Positions 22,859 through 32,843 are shown, numbered from the stretch's first letter. The stretch is DNA of 64,000 nucleotides from CALESS01 sp041741455 (GCA_041741455.1 JBGSJZ010000152.1:62001-126000); one strand, 5' to 3'. The notes: generated from the sequence alone by a model not told the origin. Numbers and translations: made by a program.

Positions 22859-25075
22859 TTAATCGTGGATTGCTCGAAATACTCGTTCCGGTATCAGCGG
22901 AAACTCGTCAAACCAGATACCCGTAGCAGCATGAACAGCATCCGTGATGGCTGGAACTAAAGGAAGATATGGCATTTCACCCATTCCGCGTGCTCCAAAA
23001 GGTCCGATAGGATCAGGATATTCCAGGATAATTGGTTCAACGATTTCGGGGATATCTAATACAGTGGGAATCAAATAAGTGGATAATGTTTTGGTAACCA
23101 CATAGCCATCTTTTTGAATAAAATTTTCCAAGATAGCATAACCAGCGGCCTGTACCAGGGCTCCTTCGATTTGACCTTCTACCTGTTGTGGATTGATTGC
23201 CTGGCCGACGTCATCAACGCAGATAATTTTTTTGAGTCGGATTTGGCCAGTTTCAGTATCCACTTCTGCCACAACTGCTTCTGCAACATATCCATATGCA
23301 AAATTAGGTTCCGATTTACCGGTTTCCGGATCGTAGGGGGTGGTTTCAGGTGGTCGATATTCGAATGTTGCAATGGCTGGCCTTTCTTCGGCCTCCCACT
23401 TTTCTAAGGCAAGTTTTGCAGCCCCTCGGATTGAGTTTCCGGCCATAAATGTCATCCGAGAGGCCGAGACGCTTCCGGAATTGCTTGTTTCTGCAGTATC
23501 GCTGACAATCAAATGCACCTTTTCTATAGGTATATTGAGAGCCTGGGCGGTCATTTGGGCGAAGGCGGTATGCGAACCCTGCCCTACCTCTGCACCAGCA
23601 TGCCGTAAAACAACTTTCTCTATTTCTGATCCGCCATGTATTTCGATCGTTGCCGTGCACTTCTCAGGTGCGCCAAAAGAAAATCCAACGTTTTTGTAAC
23701 CACATGATATTCCAACACCTTGCAAGATATGTGGTTTTTCTTTATCTGTCTGAACACGGCTTCCAAAAAACTCCCAACCTTTCGTGCTCTTAACCCACCC
23801 TGCTGCTTTGGCGCATCGCTCCAGGACTGGTTGAATGGTGACTCCTTTTGGCAAGGGTGTCCCAACTGATAATAAGTCTCCTTCTTGAATCAAGTTCCGC
23901 ATCCGCAATTCCACAGGGTCAATTCCAATCTTTTCAGCCAACTTATTCATGCTTGATTCGATACCGAAGCATACCTGTGGGCCGCCAAAACCGCGGAAAG
24001 CCCCATTGGGGATATTGTTGGTATAAACCGCCAGCGAATCAACCCGAACATTGGGGATATTGTATGGACCAGTAACTAATAAGGTCGCATTACCAAGCAC
24101 CTTGGTTGAGGTATACATGTAAGCGCCGCCATCCGCAATGATCTCAGCCTGAGCCGCCAATAATTTGCCATCCCTGTTTGCCCCGAGTTTTATCCGCACA
24201 ATATATGGGTGACGTTTATGATGTCCGATGATTGACTCTTCCCTGCTCCAGATAATTTTCACCGGTCGATGGATCCCTCTTTGACTTAAGCGCCAAGTAG
24301 CCAGAGCTAAAATTATTTGGACAGACATATCCTCCCGTCCACCAAAAGCGCCACCAATTGCAGGATAAATGACCCTTACCTGTTCTAGCGGTAATTCAAG
24401 GGAATGTGCAATCTGCTCCTGATCTTCATGTGTCCATTGCCCGCCAACGATGACGGTCACACGGCCTTCCTCATCAATATAACCTAATCCAGCCTCGGGT
24501 TGAAGATATGCATGCTCTTGGGCAGGCGTGAAATACTCATCCTCAACCACCACCTCTGCTTTTCGAAAAGCATCCTCCCAATCACCCTTACGTATGCGAA
24601 ACTTACAAAAAATGTTAGACCCATGATCCGGATGCAGTTGCACAGCATTTTCTGCGGTAGCAAGAACAGGATCTGTGATTACTGGCAGATCTTCATATTC
24701 AACATGGATTAACTTGACAGCTTGCTGAGCTACATGCTCACTCTCTGCGATCACTAAGGCTAATTGATCAGCTACAGTTCGCACCCGATCAGCGAATGAC
24801 TTTTTGGAACCTGGTCCACACAATACTGGTTGATCGGGAGAGATCAACCCATATTCATTATTCGGAACATCTTTCGCAGTTAAAATCGCCAAGACGCCCG
24901 GCAAGGTTTCGGCCTCCGAGATATCTATTGTCTTAACAATAGCGTGTGGGCGATCTGAAAATAAAACTTTCATATAGGATTGGTTCGGAAGATTAATATC
25001 ACCGGGGTACTGCGCCTGACCGGTTACCTTGCCAATGGCATCCACACGTACAACTCTTCTTCCTACATAGTCCAT
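22859..25075 (-). CDS. Xanthine dehydrogenase-family molybdopterin-binding subunit
   Basis: This 738-residue protein is the large, molybdopterin-binding subunit of a molybdenum hydroxylase. The a/b hammerhead domain (about 15-130) is followed by the Mo-binding domains, with AIGGAFGGREDMS, GAFRGFGGPQVCFGIE, HAGAEVGQGSHTAFAQM and, near the C-terminus, FGARGMGEMPYLPLVPA with catalytic Glu about residue 700. The CO dehydrogenase active-loop motif is absent, so an N-heterocycle or purine hydroxylase is more likely. There is no in-frame TGA; any selenium would be a cofactor ligand, not selenocysteine. AGGAGG precedes ATG 25075. Its FAD/FeS partner is the fused gene at 25459-26871. Confidence 0.93.
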   Translation of the reverse strand: MDYVGRRVVRVDAIGKVTGQAQYPGDINLPNQSYMKVLFSDRPHAIVKTIDISEAETLPGVLAILTAKDVPNNEYGLISPDQPVLCGPGSKKSFADRVRTVADQLALVIAESEHVAQQAVKLIHVEYEDLPVITDPVLATAENAVQLHPDHGSNIFCKFRIRKGDWEDAFRKAEVVVEDEYFTPAQEHAYLQPEAGLGYIDEEGRVTVIVGGQWTHEDQEQIAHSLELPLEQVRVIYPAIGGAFGGREDMSVQIILALATWRLSQRGIHRPVKIIWSREESIIGHHKRHPYIVRIKLGANRDGKLLAAQAEIIADGGAYMYTSTKVLGNATLLVTGPYNIPNVRVDSLAVYTNNIPNGAFRGFGGPQVCFGIESSMNKLAEKIGIDPVELRMRNLIQEGDLLSVGTPLPKGVTIQPVLERCAKAAGWVKSTKGWEFFGSRVQTDKEKPHILQGVGISCGYKNVGFSFGAPEKCTATIEIHGGSEIEKVVLRHAGAEVGQGSHTAFAQMTAQALNIPIEKVHLIVSDTAETSNSGSVSASRMTFMAGNSIRGAAKLALEKWEAEERPAIATFEYRPPETTPYDPETGKSEPNFAYGYVAEAVVAEVDTETGQIRLKKIICVDDVGQAINPQQVEGQIEGALVQAAGYAILENFIQKDGYVVTKTLSTYLIPTVLDIPEIVEPIILEYPDPIGPFGARGMGEMPYLPLVPAITDAVHAATGIWFDEFPLIPERVFRAIHD

Positions 25076-25087
25076 TATTTCCTCCTT

Positions 25088-25459
25088 CTACTTTGGCTTT
25101 CGGCGTTGATATTTAATTGGAGGAGCATCCGTTGGACCATACCTGGATGGACCAACCATCCGGCTAATCAGGAGTCCGATAAAGAAAATCACCATAAAAC
25201 CGAGGAAAGCCAGTAACAAAGTTGTAACAATTTTTATCAGCAGCATCGGGTCGGAATAATTTTTCAGAATCAAATCTTGTGGAATGGCAAACCAATTCTT
25301 CTGCTTATTGGCATCCAATAACATCATGGCTCCGGCGTAAGCCATAAAGGGGATGATAATCATGAAAGCAAAACCGATGCCGCGCCAAACCGGAGATAAT
25401 CTTCGTCGATCCACAGCAGATCGAGAGGTCTTGCGATAATATCCGCCATATTTACCCAT
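25088..25459 (-). CDS. Small two-helix membrane protein of unknown function in the Mo hydroxylase operon
   Basis: The 123-residue product has a basic N-terminus (KYGGYYRKTSRSAVDRRR), two hydrophobic helices (about residues 28-48 and 75-98) and a basic C-tail ending in KYQRRKPK. This predicts both ends in the cytoplasm. I recognise no family. It lies between the FAD/FeS subunit, whose stop codon it overlaps (TGATG), and the Mo subunit, 12 bases away, so it is made together with a three-domain hydroxylase. It could tether that enzyme to the membrane; this is inference from position and topology. Confidence 0.75.
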   Translation of the reverse strand: MGKYGGYYRKTSRSAVDRRRLSPVWRGIGFAFMIIIPFMAYAGAMMLLDANKQKNWFAIPQDLILKNYSDPMLLIKIVTTLLLAFLGFMVIFFIGLLISRMVGPSRYGPTDAPPIKYQRRKPK

Positions 25460-26871
25460 CAGTCTCCTCCTTTGGTCGCACGTTCAATTCCACGGATGAT
25501 TTTATAATAGCCTGTACATCGACAGAGATTTCCAGTGATCGCCTGACGGATTTGATCCTGAGTAGGATTGGCTACCTCTTCCATAAGCTTTACACCAGAC
25601 ATTACAAATCCCGGGGTGCAGTAACCGCATTGCACAGCCCCTTCATAAACTAGCCCTTCTTGAATAGGATGCAATTTCTCAGGAGTTCCAACTCCTTCAA
25701 TCGTAATAATTTCTGCTCCATGGGCCCGGCCTGCTGGTACCAGGCAACTCATTACTACAACGCCATCCAAAAAAACACTACAAGCGCCACATTCACCTTC
25801 TGCACAACCTTCTTTCGTTCCCGTTAGCAAGGCATCTTCTCGGATTAACCTCAATAAAGATTTGCCCTGGACATCATGGAATGAATAATCTTTGCCATTT
25901 ATCCGGGTATTGATCACAGATTCTTTTTCATGGGTAGAGGTCAAGGATAAGGCAGGATTTTGGAAATTTTTCCCTCTTAACAGGATGGGATGTTCTGGCA
26001 TGGAACCTTCCTCATTCCCCGTTAACAGGCTTCGGAGACCTCTCGTAGCCAACGTCCTTACCATTTCGTTTCGGTAATGTGCGGAACTTCTCAAATCATT
26101 GATCGGAGCGGCTGACTTCATTACCAGAGCTGCAGTTGGTTCGATTATTTCCTCCCCCCATTTTTTCCCGGATAGGTATTTCTCTGCTTCTTCAGCATGA
26201 ATGATAACTGGAGCCACTGCCCCCAATGTGATAGTTGCATTCTGAATCAGACCTTGCGTGATTTCGAGGATTATAGTTAGGTTAACTACCGAAATTGCCT
26301 GGGCGCGCCGTAAAGCGTATTTGATAAATATGCCCTTCTGGCTTTCTTTCATCTTTGGAAAAATGATATCTACCAACATTTCATCCGGGTGAAGGACGGT
26401 TTTCCTGACACCTTTATAGAATTGCTTAAGCGGAACCACCCGTTCCTCTTTTGAGGATCGCAGCACAACTAACGCGCCAAGCGCCATTAAGGGTGAAATT
26501 GTATCGTTTGCAGGTGAGGCAGTAATCAAGTTCCCGGCCACAGTTCCTCGATTGCGAATCTGTGGTGAACCGACATCCCAGGCTGCTCTGGCCAGCGGGT
26601 AGGCAAATTCTCTCAACAGCTTGGAGTTTACACAATGATTAAGGGTGACCAATGGTCCCAGATGAAGAAAGCCTTGATCATCCAATGTGATTTGATCCAG
26701 GCCTGAGATGCGGGAAATATCCACCAAGATTTCAATTCCCTGGCGTTGACCGCGTTCGATCTCCAGGATTAAGTCAGTTGCGCCGGCAATTATTCGAGCC
26801 TTGTTACCGTTTTCAGAAAGGATCTGAAGCACTTCCTCAATGGATGAGGCGTTTATATATTTATTCCACAT
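25459..26871 (-). CDS. Fused FAD-binding and [2Fe-2S] subunit of a molybdenum hydroxylase
   Basis: This 470-residue protein joins the two redox subunits of the xanthine dehydrogenase family. Residues about 1-290 form the FAD domain, with the flavin-binding IIAGATDLILEIERG and RNRGTVAGNLITASPANDT. Residues about 315-470 form the iron-sulfur subunit: the plant-ferredoxin-like cluster CAEGECGAC..C and the helical domain CGYCTPGFVMSG..CRCTGYYKI, so all eight Cys are present. The order FAD then FeS is opposite to that in eukaryotic XDH. Electrons from the Mo subunit (22859-25075) would pass through FeS to FAD. Confidence 0.93.
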   Translation of the reverse strand: MWNKYINASSIEEVLQILSENGNKARIIAGATDLILEIERGQRQGIEILVDISRISGLDQITLDDQGFLHLGPLVTLNHCVNSKLLREFAYPLARAAWDVGSPQIRNRGTVAGNLITASPANDTISPLMALGALVVLRSSKEERVVPLKQFYKGVRKTVLHPDEMLVDIIFPKMKESQKGIFIKYALRRAQAISVVNLTIILEITQGLIQNATITLGAVAPVIIHAEEAEKYLSGKKWGEEIIEPTAALVMKSAAPINDLRSSAHYRNEMVRTLATRGLRSLLTGNEEGSMPEHPILLRGKNFQNPALSLTSTHEKESVINTRINGKDYSFHDVQGKSLLRLIREDALLTGTKEGCAEGECGACSVFLDGVVVMSCLVPAGRAHGAEIITIEGVGTPEKLHPIQEGLVYEGAVQCGYCTPGFVMSGVKLMEEVANPTQDQIRQAITGNLCRCTGYYKIIRGIERATKGGD

Positions 26872-26904
26872 AAATCCTCTTTGCTAATAAAACCTCTACG
26901 TAGA

Positions 26905-27708
26905 CTATTTTGGCGCTTGAAATTTCATCGCATTTCCTGTGCCACCGTTGCGCACCATAATCACTTCAGCCAGAATCGATATGGCAATTTCCTCAGGTGT
27001 TTCAGCAGCCAGTTCCAACCCCATCGGGGAGTACACCTGAGCTAATTTTTCTTCTGAAACTCCCTTATCAAGCAAACCTTTTCGCGTGGTCAACCAGCGT
27101 CTTTTGGAACCTATAACGCCAATATATCTGGCTGGGCTGTCCAAGATTGGCGCCATGCCTTCTATATCGACATTAGATCCACGTGTTGTTACGACAATGT
27201 AAGTGTGGGGGGTAATTTCTAATTTGTCGGCAAGTTCCTGCATAGGGAAAGGGTAATACTCGTTTGCATCCGGAATACATTCCTTATTACAAAATTCTGG
27301 CCGGTCATCAGACACAGCAACCCGAAACCCCAACCACTTGGCCAGGCTGGCAGTTACTCTGCCTACGTGACCGCCTCCAATAATTAACAATGTTGGTTTG
27401 GGCAAGATAGGCTCCACAAACACCTCAACTGTTCCGCCGCATATTCCCGGATCGCCTGCAGCAGGATTAACCATGTTATATTCCAATTTGCGAGTTTTAC
27501 CATCCAGGTAAGCAGACAGGGCTTCCTGGATAACACGATTCTCAATTTCGCCCCCACCAATGGAACCACTGATCTTCCCATCTGGGAAGACCAACATTTT
27601 GCTACCCGCATGACGCGGTGTGGATCCGCGGCTGTGGATAATTGTGCAGAGGACCCCGCCCTTGCCTTCATTTTCCAACCCTGATACTTGTTTGTAAATA
27701 GATTCCAA
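26905..27708 (-). CDS. xdhC: XdhC/CoxI-family molybdenum hydroxylase maturation factor
   Basis: The 267-residue product matches XdhC, which binds molybdenum cofactor, protects its sulfurated form and inserts it into xanthine dehydrogenase. The N-terminal XdhC_CoxI domain has IIHSRGSTPRHAGSKMLV and GSIGGGEIENRVI; the C-terminal Rossmann domain has LLIIGGGHVGRVTASLAKWLGF and VVTTRGSNVD..ARYIGVIGSKRR. Length is normal. It lies 1 base after the pyrophosphatase gene and 33 bases before the FAD/FeS fusion. In selenium-dependent systems XdhC-type proteins act with YqeB and YqeC. Confidence 0.92.
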   Translation of the reverse strand: MESIYKQVSGLENEGKGGVLCTIIHSRGSTPRHAGSKMLVFPDGKISGSIGGGEIENRVIQEALSAYLDGKTRKLEYNMVNPAAGDPGICGGTVEVFVEPILPKPTLLIIGGGHVGRVTASLAKWLGFRVAVSDDRPEFCNKECIPDANEYYPFPMQELADKLEITPHTYIVVTTRGSNVDIEGMAPILDSPARYIGVIGSKRRWLTTRKGLLDKGVSEEKLAQVYSPMGLELAAETPEEIAISILAEVIMVRNGGTGNAMKFQAPK

Positions 27709-27709
27709 T

Positions 27710-29056
27710 TTATTTCTCCAATAAACCTAATACCAAAGGCAGAAGTTGTTTCTTGCGGGAGACTACCCCTTCTGCCACCCGGGTGCCATCATTCTGAACT
27801 GGGTAAGGCATATTTTCCAATTCTGGGGGAGTGTTATCGATTAATAATCGGCTGGAGCTACGAACAACATCTGTCACCATGAGCATGGAAAAATTCAGCC
27901 CCTTGCTTTCACGAAGCTCTCCCAAAGCATCTGAAAGCTGAGCCAAATATTCGGTTACTTCGTATAGATCACTAACTTCAGCCTGCGAGATGGAAAAAGT
28001 GTATTGACCGCCATTATAAAGTTTCATATCAGTTCGAACAATTTCTCTGGGAGCTCTTGCAGATAAACCGGAACCAGCGGCTAGTACTTTTTCGCCAAAC
28101 GAACGGATAGTTTCGGTAACCAATACCGTTCCTCCAACAAATGCCCAACGTGCTAGTCTCTCAGCTGCCTGCCGATCGCGTTCCGTAGTTGTGGGAGAAG
28201 TCAAAATGAGTGTGTCCGAAAGCAATCCAGCCAGCATCATCCCGGCTAAGCCAGGCGGTGCGCTTAAACCTGCATCTGCAATACGTTCAGAGACCAAGGT
28301 GCTGGTGGATCCAACCACATCTACTGTAAATCGAATGGGAATGTGTGTGCTGGGATTGCCCAGGCGATGATGGTCAAGGATTTCTAATAACTCTGCTTCA
28401 TCCAAAGATGCAATTGCCTGACCGGATTCGTTGTGGTCAACCAGTACGACCTTCAGTCGGGGCGGATTCAACAAATCCCGTTGCCTGCAAATACCCAAGT
28501 AAATCCCTCTCTCATCCACCACCCAAAACTCATCGCCTTCCTCTCGCAGGAGCCGGTTTAATCCATCTCGAATTCGAGCGTTAGCCTGCACTTTGGGAAC
28601 ATGGATATCGGCAGCTTCCTTGCAAGGCGAATCAAGAATCTCATTGATATGCATTTCACGCTGTCGCATCAATGGACCAACCAATCGGTTGATGTATTGA
28701 AAAAGGCTTCGGCCAGTCATTAGCCCATAAGGTGTGCCATCCAGATTCAATATGGGTGCAATTCCACCAACTTTACTGGCTATCACCCAGGCTTCGCGCA
28801 ACGGCTTATCGGGCACGGTTGTATCCAGACGCCGCATGACCGATTCAAACCGGGGAGAGGCATCGGTTAGCAGCATTGGGGGTTCAAGACCCAGGAATTT
28901 CAGAACCCAAGCTGTCTGCGGGTTGAGTGCCCCAGCCCTGGCAGCAACCGTATCTATTCCATCCCGCTCACGTAATACCCAGGCATACCCCATGGCTGCA
29001 GCAATCGAATCGGTATCCGGATTGACATGTCCAACTACGTACACAGAAGAAGGCAT
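27710..29056 (-). CDS. ppaC: CBS-domain family II inorganic pyrophosphatase (DHH phosphoesterase)
   Basis: With a start at ATG 29056 the protein has 448 residues. The DHH domain opens with VVGHVNPDTDSIAAAMGYAW, typical of manganese-dependent family II pyrophosphatases, and later has VLVDHNE and ILDHHRLG. Two CBS motifs (about residues 75-125 and 150-205) interrupt it, as in nucleotide-regulated pyrophosphatases, without room for a DRTGG domain. A DHHA2 domain closes the protein (SDTLILTSPTTTERD). A longer frame reaches 29254 but overlaps the preceding gene by about 190 bases; GGAG lies 12 bases before 29056. It may remove PPi made by the cytidylyl- and guanylyltransferases of this cluster. 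Confidence 0.85.
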   Translation of the reverse strand: MPSSVYVVGHVNPDTDSIAAAMGYAWVLRERDGIDTVAARAGALNPQTAWVLKFLGLEPPMLLTDASPRFESVMRRLDTTVPDKPLREAWVIASKVGGIAPILNLDGTPYGLMTGRSLFQYINRLVGPLMRQREMHINEILDSPCKEAADIHVPKVQANARIRDGLNRLLREEGDEFWVVDERGIYLGICRQRDLLNPPRLKVVLVDHNESGQAIASLDEAELLEILDHHRLGNPSTHIPIRFTVDVVGSTSTLVSERIADAGLSAPPGLAGMMLAGLLSDTLILTSPTTTERDRQAAERLARWAFVGGTVLVTETIRSFGEKVLAAGSGLSARAPREIVRTDMKLYNGGQYTFSISQAEVSDLYEVTEYLAQLSDALGELRESKGLNFSMLMVTDVVRSSSRLLIDNTPPELENMPYPVQNDGTRVAEGVVSRKKQLLPLVLGLLEK

Positions 29057-29063
29057 ACCTTGT

Positions 29064-32000
29064 TCAAGCTCCGTTTTCTTGAAGTTTAACAATTTGAATA
29101 GCACGCCAGACACGCTCGGGCGTGGTCGGATTTTGGTCAACATCCGCTCCGCATGCGTCTCGAATAGCATTGCCAACCGCCGGCGCAACTCCATCCATCG
29201 GAATTTCTGCAACAGCTTTGACGCCAAAAGGATGGGAGGGTTCGAACGTTTCAATAAAAATGGTATCCATCACTGGCATCTCATGCGCTCTAAAGATGTG
29301 ATAATCTTCCAGATCGATCTCTTGTGCTAGACCATTTTGATCGTATCTCATTTCCTCACAGACGGCATATCCAAGTGCTTGCCCCATTCCGCCTTCTACC
29401 TGTCCGCTGGCCGTCAGCGGGTTGACAATCACGCCTGAATCGACCGCCATCAGAAGACGCTCCACTGTCACCTGTCCGGTTTCCGTATCAACAACCACTT
29501 CGGCAAACTGAGCGGCAAAAGGCGGCGGAGAGACCGGTGATACATAGGATGCCACTCCCATGATCTGCTCCTGATTGGCATGATGCAGGGCGTTGTAAGC
29601 AATTTCCTGCATGGTAACAAACTCCCCACCAGGAGCACTTGCCTTTCGGTCTGCAAATCTGATTTCATTTTCAGTAACAACCACACCAAATTTTTCACCT
29701 AGCATTACTGCCGCCCGATTGCGGATGCGCTCAGCGACTTTTTCAGCAGCCTTCACAACAGCCGTTCCCGAGATATACGTAGTGCTGGAGGCATACGCGC
29801 CTTTATCGAAAGGTGTGAAATCTGTATCCGAGGAATAAACGATCATATCCTCAAGGTGCACGCCTAATACTTCTGCCGCCATTTGAGCCAGGACTGTATC
29901 CGATCCAGTTCCCAAATCGGTTGCGCCAACCAATAGGTTGAACGATCCATCATCATTCATCTTTATACTGGCTCCACCCATGTCCAGGTATGGGATAGCA
30001 GTACCCTGCATAACTGTTGCGACTCCAATACCTCGCTTGAGATGAGGTTGTCCAGGAACAATGTGCCATTCTGGATTTTTATACTTCTGATCCCATCCAA
30101 TGACAGATTTTCCCTGCCGGACGCAATCCTCCAACCCGACCGTATGGATGATTTCAGGTCGAGGTTCACGGCCTTCAGACCAGGCTGTAGAAAATGGGTG
30201 TAGCTCTTCCGGCCGGATGGAATTTTTAAGACGAAATTCTATGGAATCCAGCTCCAATTTCCGGCAAATTTTCTCCATGTGCCGTTCCAGCGCCCAATAT
30301 CCCTGCGGTACGCCATAACCTCGAAAAGCACCCGCTGGTGGCGTGTTTGTATATACCACATCGGCATAGAAACGAATATTAGGTGAAGATCGATAAACTC
30401 CGTCTCCAACATACAAAGCCATGGCTTTATGACCTGTGTTGCCTGTAACTGTAAGTGCATGACAACCATATGCCCCCGTATCACTTAAAGCATACATTTC
30501 ATTAGCAGTAATCGTACCATCTTTCTTTACTCCAGTCTTCATGTGAATCCGCATGGGGTGCCTAGACCGGGCTGCGATGAATTCTTCTTCACGACTATAT
30601 TCATAGATCACCGGTCTACGGGTTGCGATGGTCAGGTGTGCAGCGACATCTTCCATCAAAACTTCTTGTTTGCCGCCAAAACCACCACCAATTCTTGGCT
30701 TAATGACGCGGATTCGTTTTACTGGTAAATCAAGGACAGGGGCCAGCATGCGGCGAACATGGAATGGCACCTGTGTGCTGGTACGAATTACCAAGCGGTC
30801 ATCTTCATCCCAATAAGTAACAACCACATGGGGTTCAATGTGAGCTTGTTGCACTTTCGGAACTTCGTAATCCCCTTCAAAAATATAATCAGCTTCAGTA
30901 AAACCTTTTACCACATCACCAATGTCAATTCGAATTTCAGCAGCTAAATTTTTCTTAGGGTTGGAATCTGCAAAATTTACAAACTCAATCTCGTCGTGAA
31001 TAACGGGTGCTCCCTCTTTCATGGACTCGCCCATGTCCAGAACTGCCGTTAGGGGCTCATATTCCACATCGATCAATTTGAGGGCTGCCTCAGCAATCTC
31101 TCCCGTTTCAGCCGCCACAAACGCCACTCGATCACCCACAAAACGAACTTTGTTATCGAGAGAAAAGGTATCCAAGGGGCCAGGTATCGGATCAGATTGC
31201 CCGGCGGTTGAATATACGATCCTTGGAATATCTTGCCAGGTCAAAACAGCAGCCACCCCAGGTAAAGCCCTTGCCTTACTGGCGTCAATCATTTTTATGC
31301 GGGCATGCGGCACTGGGCTATGCAACACCCTGGCAATCAACATTCCCCGCATTTCAATATCTGCAGTAAAAGCAGGCTTCCCCTGAACCAATTTGACCGC
31401 ATCCACCTTAGGTTCGGGCTTGCCAATTAGACTGAAATTTCTCGTTCGTGGAGTAGTAAGAATGATCGGTTGCGTCTGGGTTTTTGACTGTAGGAGAACC
31501 GGTTGGTCACTTATATCAGTAGGTTCGCGCAATTCACCCCAACCACCTGGAATTTCAAAGCCTTCCTCAAGCGGGAATTCACCCTTCAACATGGCTGCTG
31601 CTCGTAAAACAGCTTGAACAGGTTTTAAATAGGCTGTACACCGGCACAAGATTCCGGATAATGCTTCTCTAACATCCTCTTCAGTTGGATCCGGTTCCCG
31701 TTCCAGCAGGCTTTTTGCAGCCAGAATCATGGCGGGTGTGCAGTACCCGCATTGAATCGCCCCCATCTCAACAAATGCACGTTGCAAGGCGTGCAATCCG
31801 TCTGTTTTTCGCCAGCCTTGCTCAGGGTGTTCTCCGACACCCTCAATTGTTTCTATTTCGTGGCCACTCGCCTGGGCAACTAGGATCCCACACGAATTGA
31901 CTGGTTTTCCGTCAACCAAAACAGTGCAAGCACCACATTCTCCTTTCTTGCATCCCCCAAATTTTGCTCCAAAATAACCATTACGTCTGAGGAAAACCAG

Positions 32001-32066
32001 TAAAGTTTCGCCTGGTTGGACTTCGCCCATGATTTCTTGATCGTTTATCTTTAGTGAAATATTCAT
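29064..32066 (-). CDS. Fused [2Fe-2S]-molybdopterin subunit of a molybdenum hydroxylase
   Basis: The 1000-residue protein combines an N-terminal iron-sulfur subunit (about residues 1-160: CKKGECGAC..C and CGYCTPAMILAA..CRCTAY) with a molybdopterin-binding subunit (about 215-1000: RIGGGFGGKQEVL, GAFRGYGVPQGYWALE, GATDLGTGSDTVLAQM). The catalytic Glu is in FGVKAVAEIP (about residue 954), where most relatives have GxGE. The start at 32066 is preferred because GAGGAG sits 7 bases upstream; another ATG at 32081 would add five residues. The FAD partner is the gene at 32081-32827. Substrate unknown, probably an N-heterocycle. No in-frame TGA. Confidence 0.92.
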   Translation of the reverse strand: MNISLKINDQEIMGEVQPGETLLVFLRRNGYFGAKFGGCKKGECGACTVLVDGKPVNSCGILVAQASGHEIETIEGVGEHPEQGWRKTDGLHALQRAFVEMGAIQCGYCTPAMILAAKSLLEREPDPTEEDVREALSGILCRCTAYLKPVQAVLRAAAMLKGEFPLEEGFEIPGGWGELREPTDISDQPVLLQSKTQTQPIILTTPRTRNFSLIGKPEPKVDAVKLVQGKPAFTADIEMRGMLIARVLHSPVPHARIKMIDASKARALPGVAAVLTWQDIPRIVYSTAGQSDPIPGPLDTFSLDNKVRFVGDRVAFVAAETGEIAEAALKLIDVEYEPLTAVLDMGESMKEGAPVIHDEIEFVNFADSNPKKNLAAEIRIDIGDVVKGFTEADYIFEGDYEVPKVQQAHIEPHVVVTYWDEDDRLVIRTSTQVPFHVRRMLAPVLDLPVKRIRVIKPRIGGGFGGKQEVLMEDVAAHLTIATRRPVIYEYSREEEFIAARSRHPMRIHMKTGVKKDGTITANEMYALSDTGAYGCHALTVTGNTGHKAMALYVGDGVYRSSPNIRFYADVVYTNTPPAGAFRGYGVPQGYWALERHMEKICRKLELDSIEFRLKNSIRPEELHPFSTAWSEGREPRPEIIHTVGLEDCVRQGKSVIGWDQKYKNPEWHIVPGQPHLKRGIGVATVMQGTAIPYLDMGGASIKMNDDGSFNLLVGATDLGTGSDTVLAQMAAEVLGVHLEDMIVYSSDTDFTPFDKGAYASSTTYISGTAVVKAAEKVAERIRNRAAVMLGEKFGVVVTENEIRFADRKASAPGGEFVTMQEIAYNALHHANQEQIMGVASYVSPVSPPPFAAQFAEVVVDTETGQVTVERLLMAVDSGVIVNPLTASGQVEGGMGQALGYAVCEEMRYDQNGLAQEIDLEDYHIFRAHEMPVMDTIFIETFEPSHPFGVKAVAEIPMDGVAPAVGNAIRDACGADVDQNPTTPERVWRAIQIVKLQENGA

Positions 32067-32080
32067 CGCTGGGCTCCTCA

Positions 32081-32827
32081 TTATCCTTGCAAGCGGTTGA
32101 TTACACGATCAATCAATATTTTCAGGCTATTCTCAATATAATCTCCTGAAAATATGCTTTTTGTTCCGACTAGGTTCAAAGCGCTTAATTCAACACCCGT
32201 GGAATCTCGTCCATCACTCAATAACACTGGAGGATGATTTTTTAGCATGGCAACAATCCGGGTTCGGCCAGATGGCCAGTGGCAACCACAAGCAATAATC
32301 TGAGGTGTATCCCCGGGCGTCCTTGAAATGATTTCCATAGCTGTTCGTAAATTAATTGGGACCCCAACAGCAGTGATGAGTTTGCCGGGATGTAGCGATT
32401 TGCGAAGGGGGTACCATTCGCCAAGTTGGATGATTACCTCTCTTGGTTGCCAGGTAAGTTTAGCGTCCAGGGCTAGCAAAGCTGCTAACAATGGTGAAAA
32501 AGAGTAATTCGATGCCACTGCTCCGCCCATTGTTATTTGATTCCGCAAGTTATAAGTCGCGCCTCGATGTACAGCTTCCACCAAGATGGCCGGAGCATCC
32601 TCCCAATCCATCACTTGCTGAAAAGTGACCATCGATCCAAGTTCAGCAGACACACCATTCGAGACAATTTGATTTAATCCAAGGGCCTGCAAATCAACAA
32701 CAGCAAGATCCTCTGGTTGGTATTGAATGGTTGTTCCACCAGCAAGTGGAATAGTCTTTGGGTGTTTTCGTAAAAGCAATCGGATTGCTTCATCAATTCC
32801 ATCTGGTCGGTGATATTCCAGGATCAT
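32081..32827 (-). CDS. FAD-binding subunit of a molybdenum hydroxylase
   Basis: The 248-residue protein is a molybdopterin-dehydrogenase FAD domain. It starts ILEYHRPDGIDEAIRLLLRK and has IPLAGGTTIQYQ in place of the usual AGGTD flavin-binding loop, then YNLRNQITMGGAVASNYSFSPLL, the second flavin-contact region. It is shorter than the usual 280-300 residues because the C-terminal CO_deh_flav_C part is reduced. It ends against the fused FeS-Mo gene (TAATG junction) and so should be the flavin subunit of that enzyme. Confidence 0.85.
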   Translation of the reverse strand: MILEYHRPDGIDEAIRLLLRKHPKTIPLAGGTTIQYQPEDLAVVDLQALGLNQIVSNGVSAELGSMVTFQQVMDWEDAPAILVEAVHRGATYNLRNQITMGGAVASNYSFSPLLAALLALDAKLTWQPREVIIQLGEWYPLRKSLHPGKLITAVGVPINLRTAMEIISRTPGDTPQIIACGCHWPSGRTRIVAMLKNHPPVLLSDGRDSTGVELSALNLVGTKSIFSGDYIENSLKILIDRVINRLQG

Positions 32828-32843
32828 GGTTGCCTCTTTTCAG

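Noticed and set aside
28734..29330. 198-codon plus-strand frame
   Set aside because: It lies entirely antisense to the pyrophosphatase and Mo hydroxylase genes and shows no family features.
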